A program made the translations under genes and the position numbers. This document shows positions 9,745 to 20,127 of a stretch of DNA of 64,000 bases, piece after piece; positions within the stretch are counted from its first letter, which is position 1, and every line of letters starts with the position of its first letter. The notes beneath the pieces are model-generated. The model did no database searches and had not been told where the DNA came from. It saw only the letters and a program-made list of their open reading frames with translations. This stretch comes from Mycobacterium intracellulare ATCC 13950 (GTDB lineage: Bacteria; Actinomycetota; Actinomycetes; Mycobacteriales; Mycobacteriaceae): assembly GCF_000277125.1 (NCBI RefSeq), contig NC_016946.1, forward strand, positions 4,774,001-4,838,000, read 5' to 3'.

Positions 9745-11142
9745 TCAGAAATTGATCATGTGTCCGGTCAGGCCGTGGAAGCATTCCTGCAGCGCCTCCG
9801 ACATGGTCGGGTGGGTGTGCACGTTGCGGGCCAGCTCGGTGGCGGTCAGATCCCACTTCTGCGCCAGCGTCAGCTCCGGGAGCAGCTCCGAGACATCGTG
9901 CCCCACCAGGTGACCGCCCAGCAGCTCACCGTATTTCGAGTCGGCGATCAACTTGACGAACCCGCTCGGGTCGCCGACACCGTGGGCCTTGCCGTTCGCG
10001 GTGAACGGGAACTTCGCCACCACCACGTCGTGGCCTTCCTCGCGGGCCTGCTCCTCGGTGAGGCCGAAGCTGGCCACCTGAGGCTGGCAGAAGGTCGCGC
10101 GCGGCATCATCCGGTAGTCACCGAGCGCCAAAGTCTCTGCGCCGGCGATAGTTTCGGCCGCCACGACGCCCTGGGCCTCGGCGACGTGGGCGAGCTGCAG
10201 CTTCCCGGTGACATCGCCAATGGCGTAGATGTGCTCGATGTTGGTGCGCATGTAGTCGGTGATGCCGATGGCCTTGCGGTCGGTCAGCGCGACCCCGGCG
10301 GCCTCGAGGCCGTAGCCCTCGACGTTGGGCGCAAAACCGATGGCCTGCAACACTTTCGCGGCCTTGAGCTCCTGGGTGTTGCCGTCCTTGCTGACGGCCA
10401 CCGTCACCTCGGCACCGTTGTCGGAGATCGACTCGACCTTGGTGCCGGTGAGGATTTTGACGCCCAGCTTCTTGAACTGCCTCTCAACCTCCTTGGACAC
10501 CTCGGCGTCCTCGTTGGGCAGCGCGCGCGCCAAGAACTCCACGACGGTCACGTCGACCCCGTAGTTGCGCAGCACGTAGCCGAACTCCATGCCGATCGCT
10601 CCGCAACCGGCGATGATGATCGACTCAGGCAGCTCGCGGGACAGGATCAGTTCCTCGTAGGTGACCACGTTGGCCGACAGCGAGGTGCCCGGAACCAGCC
10701 GGGTGCTGCTGCCGGTGGCGATGATGGCGTTGTCGAACGTGACCGTCTCGGTCCCGCCGTCGTTGAGTTCGACCGAGATGGTGTTCGCGTCGGTGAACCG
10801 GCCGTAGCCGTGGATCTCGGTGATCTTGTTCTTCTTCATCAGGAAGTGCACGCCCGCGACGCGGCCGTCTGCCACCTTGCGGCTGCGGTCGAAGGCGACG
10901 CCGTAGTCGAAGGTCGCCTCTCCGCTGATGCCAAAGGTCTTGGCCTCTTTGGTGAAGATGTGCGCGAGTTCGGCGTTGCGCAGCAGCGCCTTGGACGGAA
11001 TGCATCCGACGTTGAGGCAAACCCCGCCCCAGTACTTCGGCTCGACGACCGCGGTGGAAAGGCCGAGTTGTGCGGCGCGAATGGCCGCGACATATCCGCC
11101 GGGGCCGGCCCCGAGGACGACTACGTCATAGTGAGAAGTCAC
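9745..11142 (-). CDS. lpdC: Dihydrolipoamide dehydrogenase LpdC
   Basis: A 465-residue FAD-dependent disulfide oxidoreductase (Rv0462). In M. tuberculosis it is the shared E3 of pyruvate and branched-chain ketoacid dehydrogenases and of the DlaT/AhpD/AhpC peroxidase system. It shows the N-terminal FAD motif [19 protein letters not shown], the redox-active pair in [16 protein letters not shown] (about Cys41 and Cys46), the NAD motif around [13 protein letters not shown] and the C-terminal active-site HTHPTMSE. Length and motifs are normal. Translation begins at a GTG. Confidence 0.97.
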   Translation of the reverse strand: MTSHYDVVVLGAGPGGYVAAIRAAQLGLSTAVVEPKYWGGVCLNVGCIPSKALLRNAELAHIFTKEAKTFGISGEATFDYGVAFDRSRKVADGRVAGVHFLMKKNKITEIHGYGRFTDANTISVELNDGGTETVTFDNAIIATGSSTRLVPGTSLSANVVTYEELILSRELPESIIIAGCGAIGMEFGYVLRNYGVDVTVVEFLARALPNEDAEVSKEVERQFKKLGVKILTGTKVESISDNGAEVTVAVSKDGNTQELKAAKVLQAIGFAPNVEGYGLEAAGVALTDRKAIGITDYMRTNIEHIYAIGDVTGKLQLAHVAEAQGVVAAETIAGAETLALGDYRMMPRATFCQPQVASFGLTEEQAREEGHDVVVAKFPFTANGKAHGVGDPSGFVKLIADSKYGELLGGHLVGHDVSELLPELTLAQKWDLTATELARNVHTHPTMSEALQECFHGLTGHMINF

Positions 11143-11286
11143 GTGCCCACCCTAGTGGGCGCCGGCTCGCAGCGGACAACGCCGTGAGTCGCGCCGCTTC
11201 CAACGCGCCGAGCGTGGGCGCTACGTACCGGAAACGCCGGAAATTCGTCCCTCACCTCCACACTCGCGGGGCGCCTCGGAATCATG

Positions 11287-11865
11287 TCAATACGGAATGA
11301 CGCCGACCAGGCAGTGGCCCACTCGCTCGCAGTAGTAGTAGCCGTACAGGGGTGCCGCGCCGGCCACGGCGGCGAACGGCCCCGACATCAGCGCCACCGA
11401 CAGCGCGGAAACCAGCGGCCTGCCGTGCACCATCGCGAGCATCACGCCGCCGACCACGCACACCGCCACGTAGACCAGCACCGCGAACAGCGCCGGGGTC
11501 TTGTCGATCGAGCCGTACCACCACGAGAACAAACCCAGCCCGACCACGGCCGCGGCGGCCCACACGCCCAGCAGCATCAGGGCCAACTTCCACCACTTGA
11601 CGTAGAAGTAGCGACCGGGGACGGTGACCGACTGCACCGGGACGGCGGATCCGGCGGCGACCTCCGGTTCGGGCTCGCCGGGTTCGGGCTCGGTGGCCGC
11701 CGGCCGCTCGCCGGTGTCCGCGATCTCGGAGTCGGAGTCGGAGTCGTCGTCGAAATCGGGGACCCAGGACTGCGTCCCGGTGTCCTCGGTCTCGCGTTCA
11801 TCGTCGGAGAAGTCCGGCACGAAGGCCTCGGTCCCGGGGCTCGCGGCGTCCTTGTCGTCAGGCAC
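11287..11865 (-). CDS. Membrane protein with acidic N-terminal region (Rv0461 homologue)
   Basis: A 192-residue protein in two parts: a strongly acidic, disordered first 85 residues rich in Asp, Glu, Ser and Pro (for example DFDDDSDSDSEI), and a C-terminal half with three to four membrane segments starting near WWKLALMLLGVWAAAAVVGL. The function is unknown. The GTG start overlaps the end of the upstream Rv0460-like gene by eight bases, so the two are probably translated together. Both lie upstream of lpdC on the same strand. Confidence 0.75.
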   Translation of the reverse strand: MPDDKDAASPGTEAFVPDFSDDERETEDTGTQSWVPDFDDDSDSDSEIADTGERPAATEPEPGEPEPEVAAGSAVPVQSVTVPGRYFYVKWWKLALMLLGVWAAAAVVGLGLFSWWYGSIDKTPALFAVLVYVAVCVVGGVMLAMVHGRPLVSALSVALMSGPFAAVAGAAPLYGYYYCERVGHCLVGVIPY

Positions 11866-12136
11866 CGGCGGTCACCCGCAACGCGACGAGCACACCGAAC
11901 CAGCCCGGCGCCGCCGCCAGGATGAACGCGCCCAGCGCGGTGACCCAGCGGCGCCCGGAGAACAGGATCATCGTCAGTCCGACGACGCTGGGGATGCCGA
12001 CCACCGACGCGATCGCGATGTCCGGGCGGACGCTGGCGTGGACCACGACGGTGTACGCCACGCACGCCAGGGCCCCGACCGCGCTTCCGATCAGCATGGC
12101 GCCGGCCAGTAACCAGGGACGGGGCAGGGGAATCAC
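11858..12136 (-). CDS. Small hydrophobic protein (Rv0460 homologue)
   Basis: A 92-residue protein that is almost entirely hydrophobic, with about three membrane segments (near WLLAGAMLIGSAVGALACVA, IAIASVVGIPSVVGLTMIL and WVTALGAFILAAAPGWFGVL). The frame stays open upstream to 12226, but that extension is Arg-rich and overlaps the DUF779 gene, so the GTG at 12136 (V-I-P-L-P) is preferred; the start is uncertain. It overlaps the following Rv0461-like gene by eight bases. Function unknown. Confidence 0.65.
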   Translation of the reverse strand: MIPLPRPWLLAGAMLIGSAVGALACVAYTVVVHASVRPDIAIASVVGIPSVVGLTMILFSGRRWVTALGAFILAAAPGWFGVLVALRVTAGA

Positions 12137-12155
12137 TTTCTCGACTGTACTGCGG

Positions 12156-12677
12156 TCACCGAGGCGCAGGGCATGTCTGCGCGCCCGCGCCGGCCACCAC
12201 CGGACCGCGTGTCGCGGGCCGTTCACCCCGCTCGTAACCGGCGCCCGTGATGACCGGCGCGCCGGCCAAAGACGCCTGTTCTTCGGCGGTGAAGACGCGG
12301 CCGCGGGACAGGAACCGGACGCCGTCGGGTGCCTCCAGGCTGAACCCGCCGCCGCGGCCGGGCACCACGTCGATCACCAACTGGGTGTGCTTGTCGCGAT
12401 AGTGGGCCGCGTACTGCGGGCCCGAAATCCACACCGGCACCCCGTCGGGTCCGACGTCGAGCACGCCGAGCAGGACGTCGCGATCGCCGACCAGGAAGTC
12501 GCCGAGCGGGTAGCACATCGGCGACGAGCCGTCGCAGCAGCCGCCGGACTGGTGGAACATCACCGGGCCGTGCGCCGCCTGCAGCCGCGTCAGCACCTCG
12601 GCGGCCGGGGCGGTGATGGCCACTCCGGCGGGCGCGAGACCCTTGGCGCCGCTCCCCCTCATCGCTTCGCTCTGCAT
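12156..12677 (-). CDS. DUF779 family protein (Rv0459 homologue)
   Basis: A 173-residue protein with the DUF779 core MFHQSGGCCDGSSPMCYP, whose clustered cysteines suggest metal binding, followed by VVPGRGGGFSLEAPDGVRFL. DUF779 genes usually sit beside aldehyde dehydrogenases, as here. The role is unknown, perhaps in maturing or regulating the dehydrogenase. The first twelve residues (MQSEAMRGSGAK) are encoded by a MIRU repeat, so the start codon itself belongs to the repeat. The C-terminal 25 residues beyond the conserved core look non-conserved. Confidence 0.82.
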   Translation of the reverse strand: MQSEAMRGSGAKGLAPAGVAITAPAAEVLTRLQAAHGPVMFHQSGGCCDGSSPMCYPLGDFLVGDRDVLLGVLDVGPDGVPVWISGPQYAAHYRDKHTQLVIDVVPGRGGGFSLEAPDGVRFLSRGRVFTAEEQASLAGAPVITGAGYERGERPATRGPVVAGAGAQTCPAPR

Positions 12678-12690
12678 CGTCGCCGGCGCG
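12645..12690 (-). repeat. MIRU-type repeat between the aldehyde dehydrogenase and DUF779 genes
   Basis: Read on the minus strand, this segment runs GCCGGCGACGATGCAGAGCG and on to AGCGGCGCC, matching from memory the 3' part of the mycobacterial interspersed repetitive unit. It starts directly after the dehydrogenase stop (12691-12693) and supplies the ATG (12677) of the DUF779 gene, the arrangement typical of MIRUs in mycobacterial operons. Only one copy is present. Confidence 0.8.
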
Positions 12691-14214
12691 TCAGAAGAAC
12701 CCTTGCGCCTTCTCGGAGTAGGACACCAGCATGTTCTTGGTCTGCTGATAGTGGTCCAGCATCATCTTGTGGTTCTCCCGGCCGATGCCGGACTGCTTGT
12801 AGCCGCCGAACGCCGCGTGGGCGGGATAGACGTGGTAGCAGTTCACCCACACCCGGCCGGCCTGGATGTCGCGCCCGGCCCGGTAGGCGGTGTTGCCGTC
12901 GCGGCTCCACACCCCCGCCCCCAGGCCGTAGAGGGTGTCGTTGGCGATCGACATCGCGTCGTCGTAATCGGAGAACGACGTCACCGCCACCACCGGCCCG
13001 AAGATCTCCTCCTGGAAGACCCGCATCGAGTTGTCGCCGCCCAGGATGGTGGGCTGCATGTAGAAGCCGCCGGACAGGTCGCCGCCGAGCTCGGCGCGTT
13101 CGCCTCCGGTGATCACCTTGGCGCCCTCGTCCTTGCCGATTTCGATGTAGGACAACACCTTTTCCAGCTGGTCGTTGGACGCCTGCGACCCCAGCATGGT
13201 CTCGGAGTCCAGCGGGTCGCCCTGCCGGACCGCCTTGGTGCGGATCGCGGCCAGCTCCAGGAACTCGTCGTAGATGTCGGCCTGGACCAGGCTGCGCGAC
13301 GGGCAGGTGCACACCTCGCCCTGGTTGAGGGCGAACATCGTGAAGCCCTCCAGCGCCTTGTCCTGATAGTCGTCGGCCTTGGCCATCACATCGGAGAAGA
13401 AGATGTTGGGGCTCTTGCCCCCGAGTTCGAGGGTGACCGGGATCAGGTTCTGCGACGCGTACTGCATGATCAGTCGCCCCGTGGTGGTCTCGCCGGTGAA
13501 CGCGATCTTGGCGATCCGGTTGCTCGATGCCAGCGGCTTACCGGCCTCGGCGCCGAACCCGCTGACGACGTTGATCACCCCGGGCGGCAGCAGGTCGCCG
13601 ATCAGCGACATCAGGTAGAGCACCGAAACCGGCGTCTGCTCAGCGGGTTTGAGCACCACCGCGTTGCCGGCGGCCAACGCGGGCGCCAGCTTCCAGGCGC
13701 CCATCAGGATGGGGAAGTTCCACGGGATGATCTGCCCGACCACGCCGAGCGGCTCGTGGAAGTGGTAGGCGACGGTGTCGTCGTCGATCTGGCTCAGCGA
13801 GCCCTCCTGGGCGCGCAGCGCCGCGGCGAAGTACCGGAAGTGGTCGGCCGCCAAGGGGATGTCGGCGGCCAGCGCCTCGCGGATCGGCTTGCCGTTGTCC
13901 CAGACCTCGGCCACCGCCAGCGCGGCGGTGTGTTCGTCGATGCGGTCGGCGATCTTGTTCAGGATCGCGGCGCGCTCGGCCGGCGCCGTCTTACCCCACG
14001 CCGGCGCGGCCGCGTGGGCGGCGTCGAGCGCCTTGTCGACGTCGGCCTCATCCGAACGGGCCACCTCGCAGAACGTCTGGCCGGTGACCGGTGTCGGGTT
14101 CTCGAAGTAGCGCCCCCGCGCCGGCGGAACCCACTGCCCCCCGATGAAGTTCTCGTAGCGAGACTCATACGACATCAACGCCCCGGCGGCACCTGGACGT
14201 GCGAAAACGGTCAC
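12691..14214 (-). CDS. Aldehyde dehydrogenase (Rv0458 homologue)
   Basis: A 507-residue NAD(P)-dependent aldehyde dehydrogenase, the same length as Rv0458. It has the fold motif [12 protein letters not shown], the general-base region [13 protein letters not shown] and the catalytic cysteine in [12 protein letters not shown] (a CxC pair), with the family C-terminus [20 protein letters not shown]. The substrate is not known; related enzymes oxidise acetaldehyde or small alcohol-derived aldehydes. The GTG at 14214 (V-T-V-F) gives the family N-terminus. Thirteen bases separate its stop from the DUF779 start, so both are likely one operon. Confidence 0.92.
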   Translation of the reverse strand: MTVFARPGAAGALMSYESRYENFIGGQWVPPARGRYFENPTPVTGQTFCEVARSDEADVDKALDAAHAAAPAWGKTAPAERAAILNKIADRIDEHTAALAVAEVWDNGKPIREALAADIPLAADHFRYFAAALRAQEGSLSQIDDDTVAYHFHEPLGVVGQIIPWNFPILMGAWKLAPALAAGNAVVLKPAEQTPVSVLYLMSLIGDLLPPGVINVVSGFGAEAGKPLASSNRIAKIAFTGETTTGRLIMQYASQNLIPVTLELGGKSPNIFFSDVMAKADDYQDKALEGFTMFALNQGEVCTCPSRSLVQADIYDEFLELAAIRTKAVRQGDPLDSETMLGSQASNDQLEKVLSYIEIGKDEGAKVITGGERAELGGDLSGGFYMQPTILGGDNSMRVFQEEIFGPVVAVTSFSDYDDAMSIANDTLYGLGAGVWSRDGNTAYRAGRDIQAGRVWVNCYHVYPAHAAFGGYKQSGIGRENHKMMLDHYQQTKNMLVSYSEKAQGFF

Positions 14215-14270
14215 TGCTCTCACTCCTCGTTCGGCTGTGTAATACACCTCACAGTACCGCCGTGGCCACA

Positions 14271-16460
14271 ATGGCTTCCATGGCTTCCAACGCTTCCACG
14301 ACGCCGCACGCGCGCACCGACCCTCAGGACAGCGAAGACCCCTACCTCTGGCTCGAGGACGTCACCGGCGACGAGGCGCTGGATTGGGTGCGGGCGCGCA
14401 ACGAGCCGACGCTGGCGCGCTTCCGCGACACCGATTTCGAGCGGATGCGCACCGAGGCGCTCGAGGTGCTCGACACCGACGCCCGCATCCCCTACGTGGT
14501 GCGCCGCGGCGAGTACCTCTACAACTTCTGGCGTGACGCGGCCAACCCCCGCGGGCTGTGGCGGCGCACCACGCTGGACAGCTACCGCACCGATACCCCC
14601 GAGTGGGACGTGCTGATCGACGTCGACGAACTGGGCCGGGCCGACGGCGAGAAATGGGTGTGGGCCGGCGCCGCCGTCATCTACCCCGAGTACACCCGCG
14701 CGCTGGTCAGCCTCTCCCGCGGCGGCTCGGACGCCTCGATCGTGCGCGAATTCGACATGCTGACAAGGGAATTCGTCACCGACGGATTCGAACTTCCGGA
14801 AGCCAAGTCGCAGGTCAGCTGGGAAGACCCCGACACCGTCCTGGTCGGCACCGACTTCGGGCCCGACACGCTCACCGATTCGGGCTACCCGCGGGTGGTC
14901 AAGCGGTGGCGCCGGGGCACACCCCTGGCCGAGGCCGAGACCGTCTTCGAGGGCGCCCGTTCCGACGTGAACGTGGCGGCCAGCGCCAGCCGGATCCCCG
15001 GGTACGAGCGCACCCTGATCGGGCGGGCGCTGGACTTCTGGAACGAAGAACTCTACGAGCTGCGCGGCCCGGAGCTCATCCGCATCGATACCCCCACCGA
15101 CGCCAGCGTGAGCCTGCACCGCGAATGGCTGCTGGTCGAGCTGCGCAGCGATTGGTTCTTCGGCGGCACCACCTATGGCGCCGGGTCGCTGCTGGCCGCC
15201 GACTACGAGGAATTCCTCGCCGGCACAGCGCAATTGCAGGTGGTCTTCGAACCCGACGAACACACGGCGCTCAACCACTACGCGTGGACCCGCGACCGGC
15301 TGGTGATCGTCTCGCTGGTGGACGTGGCCAGTCGCGTCGAGATCGTCACGCCGTCACGGCCATCGGGTGACGACCCGCTGCGCCCGGCTCCGCCGCGCTT
15401 GCGATCGTCACGGGCATCGGGTGACGACCCGCTGCGCCCGGCTCCGCCGCGCTTGCGATCGTCACGGGCATCCTGGCGCCGCGAACCCGTGGCCGGGATC
15501 CCGGCCGCCACCAACACCGTCGTCGTCTCCGCCGACGACACCGGCGACGAGTTCTTCCTGGATTCCAGTGGATTCGACACACCGTCCCGGCTGATGCGGG
15601 GCACCGACGACGGGGCCCTCGAACAGCTCAAGTCCGCCCCGGCGTTCTTCGATGCCGAAAACATCTCCGTGACACAGAACTTCGTGAAGTCGAAGGACGG
15701 CACGCCGATCCCCTACTTCGTGGTCCGGCCCGCCGGCCCGGCGTCCGACGGACCGGCGCCCACCCTGCTCTACGGCTACGGCGGATTCGAATCGTCGAAC
15801 ACGCCCGGTTACAGCGGCGTGCTGGGGCGGCTGTGGCTGGCCCGCGGCGGCACGTACGTGTTGGCCAACATCCGCGGCGGCGGCGAATACGGTCCCGAGT
15901 GGCACACCCAGGCGATACGTGAGGGCCGGCACAAGGTCGCCGAGGACTTCGCCGCCGTGGCAACCGATTTGGTGGACCGCGGCATCACACGCGTCGAGCA
16001 GCTCGGCGCGCAGGGCGGCAGCAACGGCGGCCTGCTGATGGGCATCATGCTGACCCAGTACCCGGAAAAATTCGGCGCGCTGGTGTGCAGCGTCCCGCTG
16101 CTGGACATGAAGCGCTACCACCTGCTGCTGGCCGGCGCGTCGTGGGTGGCCGAGTACGGTGACCCGGACAACCCCGACGATTGGAAATTCATCGCCGAAT
16201 ACTCGCCCTACCAAAACATTTCGGCGACGCGCCGGTACCCGCCGGTGCTGATGACCACGTCCACCCGCGACGACCGGGTGCATCCGGGGCACGCCCGCAA
16301 GATGACCGCGGCCCTCGAGGCCGCCGGCCACCCGGTGTTCTACTACGAGAACATCGAGGGCGGCCACGCCGGTGCGGCCGACAACGAGCAGGTCGCCTTC
16401 AAGTCGGCGCTGACCTACTCGTTCCTATGGCAGATGCTGGGCGGGCGCACGCAGTCATAG
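14271..16460 (+). CDS. Prolyl oligopeptidase family serine peptidase (Rv0457c homologue) with an in-frame repeat
   Basis: A 729-residue S9 peptidase, cleaving after proline in short peptides. An N-terminal beta-propeller is followed by a C-terminal alpha/beta-hydrolase domain with the nucleophile in [11 protein letters not shown], an Asp in [12 protein letters not shown] and a His in EGGHAG. Rv0457c is about 673 residues. Much of the excess comes from 36 residues (two 18-residue copies, [18 protein letters not shown]) encoded by a 54-base tandem repeat at the propeller/hydrolase side of the protein. The catalytic triad is intact and the frame stays open. The ATG at 14271 lies 57 bases from the divergent dehydrogenase GTG. 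Confidence 0.9.
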   Translation: MASMASNASTTPHARTDPQDSEDPYLWLEDVTGDEALDWVRARNEPTLARFRDTDFERMRTEALEVLDTDARIPYVVRRGEYLYNFWRDAANPRGLWRRTTLDSYRTDTPEWDVLIDVDELGRADGEKWVWAGAAVIYPEYTRALVSLSRGGSDASIVREFDMLTREFVTDGFELPEAKSQVSWEDPDTVLVGTDFGPDTLTDSGYPRVVKRWRRGTPLAEAETVFEGARSDVNVAASASRIPGYERTLIGRALDFWNEELYELRGPELIRIDTPTDASVSLHREWLLVELRSDWFFGGTTYGAGSLLAADYEEFLAGTAQLQVVFEPDEHTALNHYAWTRDRLVIVSLVDVASRVEIVTPSRPSGDDPLRPAPPRLRSSRASGDDPLRPAPPRLRSSRASWRREPVAGIPAATNTVVVSADDTGDEFFLDSSGFDTPSRLMRGTDDGALEQLKSAPAFFDAENISVTQNFVKSKDGTPIPYFVVRPAGPASDGPAPTLLYGYGGFESSNTPGYSGVLGRLWLARGGTYVLANIRGGGEYGPEWHTQAIREGRHKVAEDFAAVATDLVDRGITRVEQLGAQGGSNGGLLMGIMLTQYPEKFGALVCSVPLLDMKRYHLLLAGASWVAEYGDPDNPDDWKFIAEYSPYQNISATRRYPPVLMTTSTRDDRVHPGHARKMTAALEAAGHPVFYYENIEGGHAGAADNEQVAFKSALTYSFLWQMLGGRTQS
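15361..15468 (+). repeat. 54-bp tandem repeat inserted in frame in the peptidase gene
   Basis: Two identical 54-base units (15361-15414 and 15415-15468) lie inside the coding region, flanked by partial matches (GTCACGG before, CATC after). Because 54 is a multiple of three, both copies are read through as 18-residue Pro/Arg-rich blocks. On the minus strand the unit contains AGCCGGGCGCAGCGGGTCG, which is also present in the intergenic repeat at 30907. Confidence 0.93.
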
Positions 16461-16470
16461 GATCGACGAC

Positions 16471-16782
16471 GTGTCAGCGGCGCAGCGCATCGAACTCACC
16501 CTGTTGGCGACCGGGCTGATCTTCATCCTGGCGTCGGCGGCCCAGGCACGGTACCGCTTCATCAACGACCGTCGCGCGGGCCGGCGGTTCTACTGGGCGA
16601 CCGCGATCATCGGCATCGCCTGCTTCGCGGTCGGGACCGGCCAGCCGTGGCCCAACGGAGTCGTCGTGGCGGCGATCTTTTCGGCCATCGTCGCCTTCTC
16701 GGCCTACCTCACCACGCCGTATCTGAAGATCGCCGGGCGGATCTACGCCTCGTCACCGGAAAACCGGCAGCCCGACCCCTAA
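16471..16782 (+). CDS. Small membrane protein between the peptidase and echA2
   Basis: A 103-residue protein with about three hydrophobic segments (near IELTLLATGLIFILASAAQA, FYWATAIIGIACFAVGTG and GVVVAAIFSAIVAFSAYL) and a basic loop RYRFINDRRAGRRF. A GTG start lies ten bases after the peptidase stop, and the end lies seven bases before echA2, so the three genes probably form one transcript. The function is unknown and I do not recognise the family. Confidence 0.65.
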   Translation: MSAAQRIELTLLATGLIFILASAAQARYRFINDRRAGRRFYWATAIIGIACFAVGTGQPWPNGVVVAAIFSAIVAFSAYLTTPYLKIAGRIYASSPENRQPDP

Positions 16783-16789
16783 GGACGCC

Positions 16790-17701
16790 ATGCCAAGCAG
16801 CGACTTCCAGACCCTGCTCTACCGCACGGCCGGCCCCGTGGCCACCATCACGCTGAACCGGCCCGAACAGCTGAACACGATCGTGCCGCCCATGCCCGAC
16901 GAGATCGAGGCCGCGGTCGGCCTGGCCGAGCGCGACCCGGCCGTCAAGGTCATCGTGCTGCGCGGGGCGGGCCGGGCGTTCTCCGGCGGCTACGACTTCG
17001 GCGGCGGTTTCCAGCACTGGGGCGAGTCCATGATGAGCGACGGGAAGTGGGATCCCGGCAAGGACTTCGCGATGGTCAGCGCCCGCGAGACCGGGCCGAC
17101 GCAAAAGTTCATGGCCATCTGGCGGGCGTCCAAACCGGTGATCGCCCAGGTGCACGGCTGGTGCGTGGGCGGTGCCAGCGACTACGCGCTGTGCGCCGAT
17201 CTCGTCATCGCCAGCGAGGACGCCGTGATCGGCACCCCCTACAGCAGGATGTGGGGCGCGTACCTGACCGGGATGTGGCTCTACCGGCTGAGCCTGGCCA
17301 AGGTGAAGTGGCACTCGCTGACCGGGCGTCCCCTGACCGGCGTGCAGGCCGCGGAGATCGAGCTGATCAACGAGGCGGTGCCCTTCGAGCGCCTCGAAGC
17401 GCGGGTGGCCGAGATCGCGGCCGAACTGGCGCAGATCCCCTTGTCGCAGTTGCAGGCGCAAAAGCTGATCGTCAACCAGGCCTACGAGAACATGGGCCTG
17501 GCCTCCACCCAGACGCTGGGCGGCATCCTCGACGGCCTGATGCGCAATACGCCCGACGCCCTGGGCTTCATCAAGATCGCGGAGGACGAGGGCGTGCGCG
17601 CCGCCGTCGAGCGTCGCGACGGCCCGTTCGGGGACTACAGCCAGGCCCCGCCGGAGCTGCGGCCGGACCCGTCACACGTCATCGTCCCTGATCGGGACTG
17701 A
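16790..17701 (+). CDS. echA2: Enoyl-CoA hydratase/isomerase family protein EchA2
   Basis: A 303-residue crotonase-fold protein (Rv0456c homologue). It shows the CoA-binding and oxyanion regions VIVLRGAGRAFSGGYDFGGG and VIAQVHGWCVGGASDYALCA. The acidic catalytic pair of classical hydratases is not clearly conserved, so the precise reaction on the acyl-CoA is uncertain. It is the last gene of the peptidase/membrane protein/echA2 run and ends 79 bases before the Rv0455c homologue, which seems to have its own promoter. Confidence 0.88.
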   Translation: MPSSDFQTLLYRTAGPVATITLNRPEQLNTIVPPMPDEIEAAVGLAERDPAVKVIVLRGAGRAFSGGYDFGGGFQHWGESMMSDGKWDPGKDFAMVSARETGPTQKFMAIWRASKPVIAQVHGWCVGGASDYALCADLVIASEDAVIGTPYSRMWGAYLTGMWLYRLSLAKVKWHSLTGRPLTGVQAAEIELINEAVPFERLEARVAEIAAELAQIPLSQLQAQKLIVNQAYENMGLASTQTLGGILDGLMRNTPDALGFIKIAEDEGVRAAVERRDGPFGDYSQAPPELRPDPSHVIVPDRD

Positions 17702-17780
17702 TACTGAGACAGGCTAGAGATCCCCTGGCAGTCAGCTGGGAAATATCCGCGTCCGGCCAAAAAGTGCTACCGTAACTGCT

Positions 17781-18233
17781 ATGTCTCGGCTGAGTACCGG
17801 CCTGCGTGCAGGCGCTGTGTTCCTTGCTCTGGGTGTTACCGCTGCGATCTTCCCGTCGACCGCGGTAGCCGACTCCACGGAGGACTTCCCGATCCCCCGC
17901 CGGATGATCAACACCACATGTGATGCCGAGCAGATCCTGGCGGCAACCCGGGACACCAGCCCGGTGTACTACCAGCGCTACATGATCGACTTCAACAACC
18001 ACCCCAACGTGAACCAGGCCGCCATCGACAAGGCCCACTGGTTCTATGCGTTGTCGCCGGCCGACCGCCGGAACTACTCCGAGAACTTCTATGCGCCACA
18101 GGCCGATCCGCTGTGGTTGGCCTGGCCCAACCACATGAAGATCTTCTGGAACAACAAGGGCGTGGTCGCCAAGGCCACCGACATCTGCAACACCTACCCG
18201 CCCGGCGACATGTCGGTGTGGAACTGGTCGTAA
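17781..18233 (+). CDS. Secreted protein, Rv0455c homologue (siderophore-secretion factor)
   Basis: A 150-residue protein with a clear Sec signal peptide (basic [11 protein letters not shown], hydrophobic [13 protein letters not shown], cleavage near STAVA-DS). The mature part has two cysteines (in NTTCDAEQ and TDICNTYP) that could form a disulfide, and many aromatic residues. Rv0455c of M. tuberculosis is reported to be needed for secretion of mycobactin/carboxymycobactin together with MmpS4/L4 and MmpS5/L5. Here an MmpS/MmpL pair lies about 2 kb away, beyond the SOD-NrdF genes. A hairpin terminator follows the gene. Confidence 0.88.
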   Translation: MSRLSTGLRAGAVFLALGVTAAIFPSTAVADSTEDFPIPRRMINTTCDAEQILAATRDTSPVYYQRYMIDFNNHPNVNQAAIDKAHWFYALSPADRRNYSENFYAPQADPLWLAWPNHMKIFWNNKGVVAKATDICNTYPPGDMSVWNWS

Positions 18234-18263
18234 TCCTCACGGCATAAGCGGTATTCACCCACC

Positions 18264-18293
18264 CAGCGCCCAGGAATCTCCTCCTGGGCGCTG
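18264..18293 (+). terminator. Intrinsic terminator after the Rv0455c homologue
   Basis: A perfect 12-base inverted repeat (18264-18275 and 18282-18293) with a six-base loop is followed by AGTCTTTT. It lies 30 bases after the stop codon and isolates this gene from the SOD-NrdF genes. Confidence 0.85.
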
Positions 18294-18337
18294 AGTCTTT
18301 TGGTGTGCCCTGCTGCCGTTTTCACCACTGAAAGGTA

Positions 18338-18367
18338 CGGCCCGCACCGGAGAACCGGTGCGGGCCG
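18338..18367. other. Second strong hairpin upstream of the SOD gene
   Basis: A perfect 13-base GC-rich stem (18338-18350 and 18355-18367) with an AGAA loop lies 114 bases before the SOD start. It may be a second terminator for the upstream gene or a structure in the 5' leader of the SOD-nrdF transcript. No T tract follows. Confidence 0.6.
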
Positions 18368-18481
18368 CGTGGCTGTCGGTACACCCACCGACACGAATTA
18401 CGGTACCTCGGAACAAATTATTTGGCTACCCGAAATCTCGCGGTATGTTCGGACGACAGCCCACACCGACGAGGGAGAGCC

Positions 18482-20094
<1,613 letters not shown>

Positions 20095-20127
20095 CCACCC
20101 GCAGCGGGCTGCTCACGCTTCGTAGGA

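Noticed and set aside
15361..15468. Peptidase gene as a pseudogene because of the repeat
   Set aside because: The insert is an exact multiple of three, the frame remains open to the end and the catalytic Ser, Asp and His regions are intact.
18405..18430. IdeR-like iron box upstream of the SOD gene (TTATTTGGCTACCCGAA)
   Set aside because: Only the central GGCTA and a few flanking bases fit the 19-base consensus TTAGGTTAGGCTAACCTAA; the match is too weak to call.
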